Part shown: in pieces, positions 34,401 to 43,860 of the stretch
How the letters are laid out: every line of letters begins with the position of its first letter
Position numbering within the stretch: position 1 is the stretch's first letter
Origin: CAWFGW01 sp963849955
GTDB taxonomy: Bacteria; Bacteroidota; Bacteroidia; Cytophagales; JAAEPT01
NCBI GenBank assembly: GCA_963849955.1
Contig: CAWKJU010000017.1
Span: 118,475-182,474, forward strand
DNA length: 64,000 bases
Direction of reading: 5' to 3'
Notes under the pieces: model-generated
The model's input: only the letters and a program-made list of their open reading frames with translations
What the model was told of the DNA's origin: nothing
Databases searched by the model: none
Program-made: the position numbers and the translations under genes

Positions 34401-35554
34401 TGGAGTTTATAAAATCAGACCATCAATTTGTAGCCAAAACCTTGTTTGGGCTCGAAAATGTATTAGCTCAAGAGCTGGAAGAACTAGGTGCTCAAAATGT
34501 GCAAAAAGCCTCTAGAGCAGTTAATTTCACCGGGGATAAAACCTTGATGTATAAAGCCAATTTACACCTGCGGTCAGCCATTCGGATTCTGGCTTATTTA
34601 GGGGAGGGTAAAGCAACCAATGAAGATGAACTTTATCAGCTCGCTTTTGACTATCCTTGGGAAACCATTTTTTCAGTAGGCAGCACTTTTGCCATCGATG
34701 GCGTAGTTTCGTCTCGAAATTTTAACCATTCTAAATACGTAGCACTTAAAGTAAAAGACGCCATTGCGGATCGCTTTAGAAAAGTCGCAGGGGGAAGACG
34801 TCCCAATGTTGATTTTAAAAGCCCTGAGTATCATTTAAATGTCCATATAAGAGGCGACAAAGTCACCTTTTTTGCTGATAGCAGCAGCGCTCCCTTATTT
34901 AAACGAGGTTATAAAATAGACGTGAATGCCGCACCTCTAAATGAAGTTTTGGCAGCGGGGATGATTATGCTATCAGGTTGGGATAAAAAACAACCTTTTT
35001 TGGATCCTATGTGTGGATCTGGAACATTATTAGCTGAAGCGGGGATGATGGCCGCTAACATTGCTCCTAATATTTATAGAAAATCGTTTGGCTTTCAAAA
35101 CTGGAGCAATTACGAAAACAGTGTTTGGCGGGATTTGATACGAGAAGCAAAAGCACAAGTAATTCCGATAGAAGCAGAATTATTTGGCGCAGATGTTTCA
35201 AGAAAAAACATGGCTATCGCGAAACGCAACTTGGAAAATATTCAGTTAATAGACAAGATACAATTTCAGGTACGGGCGTTTGAAAAAACAGCTAAGCCAG
35301 CTGAAGAAGGCGTTCTAATTATGAACCCTCCCTATGGTGAGCGATTAGAAAAAGATTCCATAATTGACTTATATGGTCAATTTGGGGATACTTTTAAGAA
35401 TAATTACCACGGCTGGAAAGCCTGGGTGATTTCTTCCAATGTAGAAGCCATGGAAGCCATCGGGTTGCGTACGGATAAGCGTCATACCTTGTACAACGGT
35501 TCATTAGAGTGTCGATATAACTGTTACACCATTTACGAAGGTTCAAAAAGATAA
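34400..35554 (+). CDS. THUMP-domain rRNA guanine-N2 methyltransferase (RlmL-like)
   Basis: 384 residues, GTG start overlapping the preceding stop (TAGTG). The N-terminal THUMP region (about 50-160) is followed by a class I SAM fold: FLDPMCGSGTLLAEAGMMAA (motif I) and IMNPPYGERL (motif IV, N-P-P-Y for a base amine). This matches the YcbY/RlmL N-terminal half that makes m2G2445 in 23S rRNA in E. coli; the exact position is inferred. It heads a rightward operon. Confidence 0.9.
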   Translation: MEFIKSDHQFVAKTLFGLENVLAQELEELGAQNVQKASRAVNFTGDKTLMYKANLHLRSAIRILAYLGEGKATNEDELYQLAFDYPWETIFSVGSTFAIDGVVSSRNFNHSKYVALKVKDAIADRFRKVAGGRRPNVDFKSPEYHLNVHIRGDKVTFFADSSSAPLFKRGYKIDVNAAPLNEVLAAGMIMLSGWDKKQPFLDPMCGSGTLLAEAGMMAANIAPNIYRKSFGFQNWSNYENSVWRDLIREAKAQVIPIEAELFGADVSRKNMAIAKRNLENIQLIDKIQFQVRAFEKTAKPAEEGVLIMNPPYGERLEKDSIIDLYGQFGDTFKNNYHGWKAWVISSNVEAMEAIGLRTDKRHTLYNGSLECRYNCYTIYEGSKR

Positions 35555-35557
35555 TTG

Positions 35558-36034
35558 ATGAAGTATAGGAGATTAACAGATCCAGAGCTGAAAGAACTCG
35601 AGAAAGAGTTTGTTAATTTTTTAGTTGCTAACACAATTACAGCCGATGATTGGTTGAAAATAAAAGAGTTTGATCCGGAAAAAGCGGAGGTATTAATTGA
35701 ACTATTTAGTGATGTCGTTTTAGATAAAGTGCTAAAAAAGGTACAATTCATTGAGCACAGAGACGAACGTGATTTAATTGTGTTTCACTGCGGTAAAGAT
35801 GAAATCGAGTTGTTTGGTTTAACTGTTTCAGAGGAATTAGCAATTGATTTGACCAATGAAGCTTCAGTTGTGAGTATGTTGTTGAACAGTGAGATGCTAG
35901 ACGGAAAAGTGAAATCATTTCGTCAGACTAAACCATACATTAAATCGCGAGAAGTAGAAATTTTCGAAATGATTCAAAGTGGTTGCTTAATTACAGACGA
36001 CTCTATCTATAACACCTTAAAAGGGTTATATTGA
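35558..36034 (+). CDS. DUF6495-family protein
   Basis: 158 residues from the ATG at 35558 (TTG at 35555 ignored). The start MKYRRLTDPELKELEKEFVN resembles the conserved Flavobacteriia DUF6495 family, and the rest is acidic and helical with a beta segment (KVQFIEHRDERDLIVFHCG). No enzymatic motif seen; function unknown. It sits between the methyltransferase (3-base gap) and a transporter whose ATG overlaps its stop (TGATG). Confidence 0.7.
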   Translation: MKYRRLTDPELKELEKEFVNFLVANTITADDWLKIKEFDPEKAEVLIELFSDVVLDKVLKKVQFIEHRDERDLIVFHCGKDEIELFGLTVSEELAIDLTNEASVVSMLLNSEMLDGKVKSFRQTKPYIKSREVEIFEMIQSGCLITDDSIYNTLKGLY

Positions 36035-36930
36035 TGGTTAATCTCATTATCACTGTAGGTCTCACAACACTACTTTATCTCATTTTCAAGTCTTTTCAAG
36101 TCCTTAAAGTAAACACCTTTCAAGCAGTTGTTTTTAATTATATCACGTGTGTGTTAGTAGGTAGTCTGTTTTCATTAAACACAGACAAACAGCCTTTTTT
36201 GGAAGATCTATCTTGGGCATATTTAAGCATAATAATGGGGTTAATGTTTATTAGTGCTTTTTATTTAATGGCTTGGAGTGCACAAAAAATCAGTGTTACA
36301 GTTTCGACTGTTTCAAGCAAAATGTCGATGATATTGCCCGTTATGTTTAGTTTTTTCTACTTGAAGGTAGAGCAAGGAAATTTGCTTCTTTACCTGATGG
36401 GACTTGTTTTAGCGTTAATATCAATCTACTTAAGTACTAAAAAGCCCCACTCACCAGTGAAGTCAGAGTCCTATTTGAAATATGCTAGTTTAATTTTTTT
36501 ATTATCAGGGGCGGTAGATACTTCGGTAAATTTTGCTAATTCAACTTTTAGCGGAACCCCAAACTTTGCTCAACTTTTTCCAATAAGCGTGTTCGTGATG
36601 GCTAGCTTATTTGGCTCATTGCTATTGAGTTATAAAGTTTTCATTCAAAAAAACCCCTTTAGTGGAAGAAGTGTTATAGCTGGATTTTTTCTTGGAATAC
36701 CCAACTACTTCTCTATTTACTTTTTGATGCGCACATTGGAAGACTATCAGGGAAATGGGGCGTTTGTGTTTCCGATAATTAGCATTAGTGTCATTGTTTT
36801 TTCCTCAATTTTTGCTTGGTTTATTTTTAAAGAGAAACTGACCACCATAAATGTTTTGGGGATAGTTTGTGCAGTATTTGCAATAGCGATTATTTCATAT
36901 CAAGAAATGTTCGACTACCTTGCACACTGA
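36034..36930 (+). CDS. DMT/EamA-type transporter
   Basis: About 298 residues with ten hydrophobic stretches in two repeats of five, the EamA layout: LIITVGLTTLLYLIFKSFQV, VVFNYITCVLVGSL, LSIIMGLMFISAFYLMAW, the first repeat closing near LLYLMGLVLALISIYLSTKK and the second near VLGIVCAVFAIAIISYQEMF. The substrate cannot be predicted. The ATG overlaps the DUF6495 stop. Confidence 0.85.
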   Translation: MVNLIITVGLTTLLYLIFKSFQVLKVNTFQAVVFNYITCVLVGSLFSLNTDKQPFLEDLSWAYLSIIMGLMFISAFYLMAWSAQKISVTVSTVSSKMSMILPVMFSFFYLKVEQGNLLLYLMGLVLALISIYLSTKKPHSPVKSESYLKYASLIFLLSGAVDTSVNFANSTFSGTPNFAQLFPISVFVMASLFGSLLLSYKVFIQKNPFSGRSVIAGFFLGIPNYFSIYFLMRTLEDYQGNGAFVFPIISISVIVFSSIFAWFIFKEKLTTINVLGIVCAVFAIAIISYQEMFDYLAH

Positions 36931-36938
36931 AACTAGGC

Positions 36939-38066
36939 ATGAATAAACTTCTTTTTCTTCTCGTATTATTCGGCTTAACACTATCAGGTGTTGCGCAGCA
37001 GAAGATGCTATTCGATCATCCTAAAGATTTAGAAATTGCTCGAAATGCGGTTGGTAAAATCTATAACTATGATTTCAAAGGCGGAGAAATCTATATTGAG
37101 CAACTAAAAAAGGATTATGGAAATCATCCCGCTTATCTTACACTTCAATGTTTATCCATGTACCAGCAATCGGTATTTGATTTAACTAAAGACAAAGTGG
37201 CGCTCGATTATTATGCAAAGCTCAAGTTAGGGCTTGAGTATGCCGATCAGCTTTATACCAATAATAGTCAAAGCGATGAAGCAATTTTTTTCGAACTCAT
37301 TCTTCATAGTTATTTAGCCTTATATCACAATGAAAATAAAAATGTACTAAGTGCTGCGGGAGAAGGGAAGCGAGCCTATAAATATTTAAAAAAGGGTTAT
37401 AAGAGAAAAGAAAGTAACCCTGAATTTTACCTTACTTCTGGTCTTCTCGATTTTTATGTAGTAAGGTATCCAGAAGCCTACCCCATTGCAAAACCTATTA
37501 TGTGGTTTTTCCCTGCTGGCGATAAAGCTCGAGGTATCAAATACATAAAGTTAGGGGCTCAAAAAGCTACCTTTACCAAACCAGAATGCTATAATTATCT
37601 CATTCATATTTATTTGAAATACCAAGATGATTATTCAGCAGCCGAGAAGACAAGTAAGGAGATGATTAAACTTTTTCCCGGTAATGATTTCAATAAATGT
37701 CGTTATGCGGAATCGTTACTTTTTGGGGGTAAGGCCGAAGCAGCTAAGCAAGAGATAAATAAATTACTTGATTCAAAAAATGAGTTTTTTCAGTTTGTAG
37801 GTTATACCTTAAATGGAATTTATTATGAGCAGTATAAGCAAAAGGATGAAATTGCCCGAAACAATTTTGCATTGGCTAAGGAGATTGGGGAAAAGAATGT
37901 TAAAGTAACTTATGATTATTTAAGTATGGTCTATAATGGGTTAGGAAGGTATTATGCTAAAGCAGGTAATATAGAAAAAGCGGAAACTTATTATGGCTTA
38001 TCACTTGAAATTGCAGAATATGTATCGGTGATAAAAGAAGCCAAAGATTTTCTGGAAGCACATTAA
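36939..38066 (+). CDS. Exported TPR-like helical repeat protein
   Basis: 375 residues from the ATG at 36939, which gives a clean signal peptide MNKLLFLLVLFGLTLSGVAQ; the longer frame from 36867 overlaps the transporter. The mature part is tetratricopeptide-like (EIARNAVGKIYNYDFKGGEI; DYSAAEKTSKEMIKLFPGND; ARNNFALAKEIGEKNVKVTY; YYAKAGNIEKAETYYGLSLE). Bacteroidota often encode such periplasmic TPR proteins next to unrelated genes. Its stop overlaps the yigZ-like ATG. Confidence 0.78.
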   Translation: MNKLLFLLVLFGLTLSGVAQQKMLFDHPKDLEIARNAVGKIYNYDFKGGEIYIEQLKKDYGNHPAYLTLQCLSMYQQSVFDLTKDKVALDYYAKLKLGLEYADQLYTNNSQSDEAIFFELILHSYLALYHNENKNVLSAAGEGKRAYKYLKKGYKRKESNPEFYLTSGLLDFYVVRYPEAYPIAKPIMWFFPAGDKARGIKYIKLGAQKATFTKPECYNYLIHIYLKYQDDYSAAEKTSKEMIKLFPGNDFNKCRYAESLLFGGKAEAAKQEINKLLDSKNEFFQFVGYTLNGIYYEQYKQKDEIARNNFALAKEIGEKNVKVTYDYLSMVYNGLGRYYAKAGNIEKAETYYGLSLEIAEYVSVIKEAKDFLEAH

Positions 38067-38641
38067 TGGATACATTTGCTTATCAAACTATTAAAAAAAC
38101 CGCTGAAGGTCTCTATAAAGAAAAGGGGAGTAAATTTTTAAGTTTTGCATTTTCAGTATCCACGGAGGAAGATATAAAAACGATTATAGATGGGTTCAAA
38201 AAGCAATATTATGATGCCCGACATATCTGTTTTGCCTATATCTTGGGTTATCAAAAAGATAAATTCCGAACTTATGACGATGGAGAACCAAATCACAGCG
38301 CAGGAGACCCTATTTTAAACCAAATAAAATCATTTGATTTATCTGATATTTTGGTAGTGGTTGTACGTTATTTTGGTGGAACAAAACTAGGAATGAGCGG
38401 ATTAATTACTGCATATAAAACCGCTGCACAGGATGCGCTGAAACACGCTACAATAGAAAATAAAACACCAACACTGAGATTAAAACATCACTTCGCTTAT
38501 GAAACGATGAATCAAGTTATGGGTATAGTTAAAGAGTTTGACTTAAAGATTATACATCAGCATTTTGAACTTGCTTGTGAAATTGAGTTAGAGGTTCCAA
38601 TGTTTCAAGAACAAGAAGTAAAATACCGACTAAACAATTAA
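38066..38641 (+). CDS. YigZ/IMPACT-family protein
   Basis: 191 residues. KEKGSKFLSFAFSVSTEEDI and RHICFAYILGYQKDKFRTYDDGEPNHSAGDP followed by LVVVVRYFGGTKLG are the UPF0029 signature. The family binds nucleic acid or ribosomes and is implicated in translation control; the bacterial role is not settled. Its 3' end overlaps the convergent 7TM gene by 12 bases. Confidence 0.9.
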   Translation: MDTFAYQTIKKTAEGLYKEKGSKFLSFAFSVSTEEDIKTIIDGFKKQYYDARHICFAYILGYQKDKFRTYDDGEPNHSAGDPILNQIKSFDLSDILVVVVRYFGGTKLGMSGLITAYKTAAQDALKHATIENKTPTLRLKHHFAYETMNQVMGIVKEFDLKIIHQHFELACEIELEVPMFQEQEVKYRLNN

Positions 38642-40456
38642 TTTTTCCCAACTTTCCCCTGTTTTATATTTTCCTTTTTTAGATAATTCTTCAATTCTAG
38701 CCTCCACTTTCTTCTTGAACATCCAAGCGGTATTTCGTCTTAAATCTAATATTTCAGAAAGTTCATCAATGGTAAATTTCTTTTGATTTTCACACGTTAC
38801 ATAAGCAATGTAAAAAGCTTTATTCATTGGAAATTTTACGGCATGAAATAAAGTGTGAGCAGTCACTGACTCAGGGTGTTTGCAACTAGAACATTTGCGA
38901 ACAAATGGTTTTGCTGTTTTTAAAAAATTATTATTTCCACACTTAGTACAACTAAATCCTTTTCCCCATTTAATGGCTTCCAAGTGTTTCATACAAGTGA
39001 GGTTATCAGGAAATATCTTAACAAAATCAGCGTACGCAACTGATTCAGAAAGAATTTTGGATCGCATCACGTCTTTTACCTCACGTTGCAACATCCAGTT
39101 TGATTTATCCAGTGAGGAATTCATTTCATAAAGCTTGTCTCTTAAGCTTGCTAACTCATCATTTGCATCAATAAGTTCATTCGTTTTTTCCTCTAACTCT
39201 AAAGTTCGTTCCTTTACTTTTGTTTCTAATTCGCGGTTGACTTTATCTTTTAGTTTTTCGTTTTTTTCTAGTTCTTCAATCACCTTTTTTTGAGCAGATT
39301 CACTGATCTCCTTGGTGATTTTAATTTTATCCCCTAAGGCATAAGAAAGAATTATTGCTTCTAATATAAACCCAAAATTAAAGATATAGACGATGAAGAT
39401 ATTTCCAGGTAAACTAAGAAATACTCTGAAGAAAAACACTACAAAGCTTACTAGTACAATTGAAAAACCCATCACAAAAAACCGTGCAGGCTTAAAACCC
39501 TGTTTATATATCTTAATAGCAGCATAATAAGTAACTAAATAGGGGATGATGTAAATAAAAAAAATGGCTGCGTTCCACTCACCAAAAAAATTAAAATATA
39601 AAAAGCCTAAAAGGTAAACACACGTACTAATCATCACCCACTTCCTTGTTTTGGGTGCACGTTTGCTCAGTTCTATAAAACTGTTTGAGTATAATAAAAA
39701 AGTTATGAGTAGAAGAGGAAAACTACTGTGGTCGACTATTTTGTTAATAAGTGGGTAATTGGGCCAAATAAATTGAAAGCCAAGCCCGTCCTCAGAAAAA
39801 GTGTGTAGAGCCGCACAGAAAATATAAGCCACATAAAACAAATAGGTTTTTTCCTTAATAGAAAAGTATAATATTAGATTATAGATAGCTAGTATGGCTA
39901 ATACACCATAAAATACGCCAAGAAAATAATATTCAATAAGCGCGTATTTAGAAAATTCTTTATGACTTTTAATCACAAAACTAAAATCAGAATGATAACT
40001 GGATTTTAGTCGGACATAAAAAGTAGTTGCTTTATTTAATGGCAGGTTTAATTCAAACGTGTGGTTTTTATGGCTGTAGTTTTTTGTGTCAAAATCACGC
40101 GTTGAGCCTGTAGATGGGTAGAGTAAATCTTTACCTTTATATAATTCCACTTCCGATATGTGCGGGTCATGGAACTCAATAATCCAGTTATTAGTCTTGG
40201 ATTTATTATTAATAGTAAATTTATACCAATAAGCAGCAGCTATGTTTTCGTTCGATGAAACTACTTCATTGGTAAATAAATTATCTGTTAGTTGCCACCG
40301 TGTTAAGGTCGCACTGGTGTCAATAAATAAGGTTTTATCTTCCTCTGAAATAGTCTGGTTAGTCGTGGAGTCATGTAACACAATAATCTTATTGGCAAAG
40401 GAAAAAAAATGCAGGGTTAGCAGCAGAGCGATTAAGAGTCTAATTTTTTTACACAT
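38630..40456 (-). CDS. 7TM-DISM sensor fused to a transposase-like zinc-ribbon/HTH domain
   Basis: 608 residues. Domain order: signal peptide (1-21); DISMED2-type periplasmic jellyroll (about 25-165, DTSATLTRWQLTDNLF to FYVRLKSSYHSDFSF); seven transmembrane helices (about 175-375, starting YYFLGVFYGVLAILAIYNLI); a coiled coil (about 385-465); then a zinc-ribbon with two CxxC pairs (CTKCGNNNFLK and CSSCKH, around 500-525) and a wHTH-like stretch (FTIDELSEILDLRRNTAWMF, about 550-575). The last part matches the N-terminus of IS1595-type transposases (zinc ribbon plus HTH) but has no DDE core. No kinase, GGDEF or HAMP is present. So the output domain appears to be a DNA-binding module attached to the membrane. 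Regulon unknown. Confidence 0.88.
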   Translation of the reverse strand: MCKKIRLLIALLLTLHFFSFANKIIVLHDSTTNQTISEEDKTLFIDTSATLTRWQLTDNLFTNEVVSSNENIAAAYWYKFTINNKSKTNNWIIEFHDPHISEVELYKGKDLLYPSTGSTRDFDTKNYSHKNHTFELNLPLNKATTFYVRLKSSYHSDFSFVIKSHKEFSKYALIEYYFLGVFYGVLAILAIYNLILYFSIKEKTYLFYVAYIFCAALHTFSEDGLGFQFIWPNYPLINKIVDHSSFPLLLITFLLYSNSFIELSKRAPKTRKWVMISTCVYLLGFLYFNFFGEWNAAIFFIYIIPYLVTYYAAIKIYKQGFKPARFFVMGFSIVLVSFVVFFFRVFLSLPGNIFIVYIFNFGFILEAIILSYALGDKIKITKEISESAQKKVIEELEKNEKLKDKVNRELETKVKERTLELEEKTNELIDANDELASLRDKLYEMNSSLDKSNWMLQREVKDVMRSKILSESVAYADFVKIFPDNLTCMKHLEAIKWGKGFSCTKCGNNNFLKTAKPFVRKCSSCKHPESVTAHTLFHAVKFPMNKAFYIAYVTCENQKKFTIDELSEILDLRRNTAWMFKKKVEARIEELSKKGKYKTGESWEKLIV

Positions 40457-40625
40457 TTCTACTTCTTCAAAATTAAGGTGCTACAAAAACAGAAAAAAAA
40501 ACGAAAATACAAATTGAAGCAAAATTATAAGTAAAATTAAAGCGACACAGTCTATGGTTACTTTATTTTTTAAAATGGCTTTTTTAAATTTTCACAGCAT
40601 ATAAAGTCATCAAGTATTCATAAAA

Positions 40626-40657
40626 AAAGCCCATCGTTTCTTATAACGATGGGCTTT
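40626..40657 (-). terminator. Rho-independent terminator of gcvP
   Basis: AAAGCCCATCGTT, loop TCTTAT, inverse arm; on the minus strand a T7A tail. It is 25 bases after the gcvP stop. Confidence 0.85.
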
Positions 40658-40682
40658 GCTACACAACACTTATTTTTTCAAG

Positions 40683-43571
40683 TTAAGCATAATCCGAAAT
40701 TGGAGCGCAAGTACACATTAAGTTTCTATCTCCATAAGCACCATCTATTCGGCTTACCGTTGGCCAGAATTTATATGTTTTCAGATACTTAAGAGGAAAA
40801 GCAGCTTTTTCTCTCGAATAGGGTTTGTCCCATGAATCACTCATTACTATTTCAGCTGTATGCGGTGCATTTTTTAACACATTATTTTCAGCATCAGCAT
40901 CACCTGATTCAATTTCCCGAATTTCATCATAAATAGAAATTAAAGCGTCACAAAACCGGTCTAGCTCAGCCTTTGTTTCACTTTCAGTTGGCTCAATCAT
41001 AAGTGTGCCAGCTACTGGGAAAGATACTGTGGGCGAATGGAATCCATAGTCCATTAAACGCTTAGCAACATCTTCTACTTCCACGCCAACGGATTGCTTA
41101 AATTGGCGAAAATCCACAATCATTTCATGAGCACAATAACCGTTGCTTCCTGTGTAAAGAATAGGATAATGTTTCTCCAGACGTGATTTAATATAATTAG
41201 CATTAAGAATAGCCGTTTTTGTAGCTCTGGTTAAACCGTCTCCTCCCATCATCGCAATGTAAGCATAGGAGATTGGTAAAATGCTAGCACTACCATAAGG
41301 AGCAGCAGATACTGCGGCACTTTTACCTGCATAACCTAAGTCAATTACAGAGTGGTTAGGCAAGAAAGGAATTAAATGTTTAGCGACACCAATAGGGCCT
41401 ACACCTGGTCCACCACCACCATGAGGGATGCAGAAAGTTTTGTGTAAGTTCAAATGGCAGACATCAGCACCAATATTGGCAGGGCTTGTTAAACCCACTT
41501 GTGCATTCATGTTTGCGCCATCCATGTAAACCTGACCTCCGTGTTGGTGAACAATTTCACACATTTCAACGATGGATTCTTCAAAAACGCCATGTGTAGA
41601 TGGATAAGTCACCATCAATACGGCTAACGATTCTTCATGCTCTTTCGCTTTAGCTTTTAAATCAGCAACATCAATGTTGCCGCGTTCATCGCAACCAACT
41701 AAAACGATTTTCATGCCCGCCATTGCAGCACTTGCTGGGTTGGTCCCGTGAGCCGAGGTAGGAATTAGCGCCACATTTCTAAAGCTTTCGCCTTTGGTTT
41801 TTAAGTAATCACGAATCACCATTAAACCTGCATATTCGCCTTGTGCTCCTGAGTTCGGCTGAAAAGAAACTTCGTCAAAACCAGTAATTTCACATAACCA
41901 CTGATTTAATTTTTCAAACAGTTCTTTGTAAGCCTTGGTTTGATTGACTGGTGCAAAAGGGTGAATCGAACCAAATTCTTCCCACGTTACAGGAATCATT
42001 TCAGCAGTTGCATTTAATTTCATTGTGCATGAACCCAATGAAATCATTGAATGAGCCAAAGAAAGGTCTTTGTTTTCTAATCGCTTTAGGTAGCGCAGCA
42101 TCTCATGCTCTGAATGGTATTTGTTAAAGACTGTTTGCTGCATAAAAGCAGAACTTCTTTTTAAACTAGCGGGTAATTGTGAATCCCATTTTTCCACTAA
42201 TTGAATTTGGTCGTGGTTTTGGTTATTCGCTTTTTGAAAAATGCGTATGATTGTTTCTAAATCTTTTTGGTCTACGGTTTCATCTAGTGAGATACCTACA
42301 AAACCATTGTCATAATACCGGAAATTCACACCTTCATTTTCAGCAATACTTTTCAGTAGGTCGGTGTCTTCAAAGGCAATTTTAATTGTGTCAAAGTAAT
42401 TTTTATTCACTTGTTTAATTCCGATTGAAGTTAATGAGTGATCTAAAATGCGCGTTAAAGCATGAATCCGTTGTCCAATTTTTTTCAACCCTTCACTGCC
42501 ATGATATACGGCATAAGCTCCAGCAATAACAGCTAATAAAACTTGAGCCGTGCAGATGTTAGAAGTTGCTTTTTCCCTTCTGATGTGTTGTTCGCGTGTT
42601 TGCAACGCCATGCGGTAAGCCAAGTTACCATGAGCATCTTGCGAAGCACCGATGATTCTTCCTGGTAATTGTCTTTTAAATGATTCACGTGTGGCGAAAT
42701 ACGCTGCATGTGGTCCGCCATAACCTACTGGAACCCCAAATCGTTGTGTAGATCCTAAGACAACATCCGCACCCATTTCACCTGGAGGTGTTAAAATAGT
42801 CAAACTCATCAAGTCAGCAGCGACAGCCACTAACAAATTATTGTCTTGAGCATTTTTTATGATACTCGATAAGTTAACAACCTCACCGTTAGTATCTGGG
42901 TATTGAAAATGAGCACCAAAGAAGTTGGAGCCAAATAAATCTTTTTCGGTGAAGGCTTTTTCTTTTATTTCACTCACAACTACGTCTATTCCTAAGGGGA
43001 TAGCACGATTTCTTAAAACATCAATTGTTTGAGGGTGTGTACCATCTGAGACATAATATTTATTGGCTGATTTTTTTACTCCTTTTCTTGAAGCAAAAAA
43101 CATGGTCATAGCTTCAGCAGCAGCAGTCGCTTCATCTAATAAAGACGCATTCGCAATCTCCATTCCTGTCAACTCAGTGACCATGGTTTGGTAGTTAATT
43201 AGTGCTTCTAATCTGCCTTGGGCAATTTCTGCTTGGTAAGGTGTGTAAGCCGTGTACCACCCTGGGTTTTCTAAAATGTTGCGTAAAATCACTCCAGGAG
43301 TTACTGTATTATGATAACCCATTCCTATGAAAGATCGCATCACATTGTTCTGTTGTGCGAGTTTTTTAAACCCTTTTAAAAATTTATATTCTGAAACAGC
43401 TTTAGGCAGTTTTAAAGGTGCTTTTAAGCGTATGTTTTCAGGAACGGTTTTATTAATCAATTCGTCTAGAGTACTAACACCAATAATTTTCAGCATGTCC
43501 TTTTCTTCGGTTTCTGAAGGGCCTATGTGGCGGGTATCAAATTGATCGGTGTATCTGAAATCAAATTTCAT
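40683..43571 (-). CDS. gcvP: Glycine dehydrogenase (decarboxylating), P protein
   Basis: PLP-dependent decarboxylation of glycine in the glycine cleavage system. 962 residues, full single-chain alpha2-type length. The N-terminal half has TPYQAEIAQGRLEALINYQT; the PLP-lysine block HLNLHKTFCIPHGGGGPG and the following GVGPIGVAKHL are in the C-terminal half. The C-terminal MIEPTESETKAELDRFCDAL is normal. A TATATTTG -7-like box (43662-43669, minus strand) lies 90 bases upstream without a clear -33 box. I see no glycine riboswitch. gcvT and gcvH are not adjacent. Confidence 0.98.
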   Translation of the reverse strand: MKFDFRYTDQFDTRHIGPSETEEKDMLKIIGVSTLDELINKTVPENIRLKAPLKLPKAVSEYKFLKGFKKLAQQNNVMRSFIGMGYHNTVTPGVILRNILENPGWYTAYTPYQAEIAQGRLEALINYQTMVTELTGMEIANASLLDEATAAAEAMTMFFASRKGVKKSANKYYVSDGTHPQTIDVLRNRAIPLGIDVVVSEIKEKAFTEKDLFGSNFFGAHFQYPDTNGEVVNLSSIIKNAQDNNLLVAVAADLMSLTILTPPGEMGADVVLGSTQRFGVPVGYGGPHAAYFATRESFKRQLPGRIIGASQDAHGNLAYRMALQTREQHIRREKATSNICTAQVLLAVIAGAYAVYHGSEGLKKIGQRIHALTRILDHSLTSIGIKQVNKNYFDTIKIAFEDTDLLKSIAENEGVNFRYYDNGFVGISLDETVDQKDLETIIRIFQKANNQNHDQIQLVEKWDSQLPASLKRSSAFMQQTVFNKYHSEHEMLRYLKRLENKDLSLAHSMISLGSCTMKLNATAEMIPVTWEEFGSIHPFAPVNQTKAYKELFEKLNQWLCEITGFDEVSFQPNSGAQGEYAGLMVIRDYLKTKGESFRNVALIPTSAHGTNPASAAMAGMKIVLVGCDERGNIDVADLKAKAKEHEESLAVLMVTYPSTHGVFEESIVEMCEIVHQHGGQVYMDGANMNAQVGLTSPANIGADVCHLNLHKTFCIPHGGGGPGVGPIGVAKHLIPFLPNHSVIDLGYAGKSAAVSAAPYGSASILPISYAYIAMMGGDGLTRATKTAILNANYIKSRLEKHYPILYTGSNGYCAHEMIVDFRQFKQSVGVEVEDVAKRLMDYGFHSPTVSFPVAGTLMIEPTESETKAELDRFCDALISIYDEIREIESGDADAENNVLKNAPHTAEIVMSDSWDKPYSREKAAFPLKYLKTYKFWPTVSRIDGAYGDRNLMCTCAPISDYA

Positions 43572-43746
43572 AAAGTGTTTGATTAGTTTTTGAAACGTAA
43601 GTACTTAGCGATGCTTTCTTCAAAAATACACCTTGAATGATAGGTGTTATTTTTAAAGGCACAAATATAATTTAGTAAGTAGAGAGTTGTAGGAAATGCT
43701 ACTCGAAGATATCAACAAAAAAAGAGAATTTTTGTTATAAAAAATA

Positions 43747-43811
43747 AAAACCCGGAAGAGAAGAGGTTGGGAGCTCTTCTATTTCTTCCGGGTTCTTTCA
43801 ACCAGCTATGT
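43747..43811 (-). terminator. Terminator with upstream ACATAGCTGGTTGA motif (element 1)
   Basis: On the minus strand, 50 bases after the DEAD-box stop: ACATAGCTGGTTGA (43798-43811), 3 bases, then a two-step hairpin (AACCCGGAAGA outer arm, GAAGAG/CTCTTC inner arm, loop CTCCCAAC), then TTTTTATTTTTT. The same motif and loop occur at 52704-52760. GGTTG of the motif can pair with CAACC of the loop. It is a terminator of the helicase gene and may be the end of a small RNA. Confidence 0.75.
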
Positions 43812-43860
43812 AAGTCCGCTAAAACTTACAACTACATAACCAAGAAGCGTTCAAAAAAGT

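Noticed and set aside
38860..38880. GTCACTGACTC word as a further REP copy
   Set aside because: Inside a coding sequence, no palindrome or CCGCC shoulder.
43572..43748. Glycine riboswitch upstream of gcvP
   Set aside because: No recognisable tandem aptamer; only a promoter-like box and the terminator of the upstream gene.
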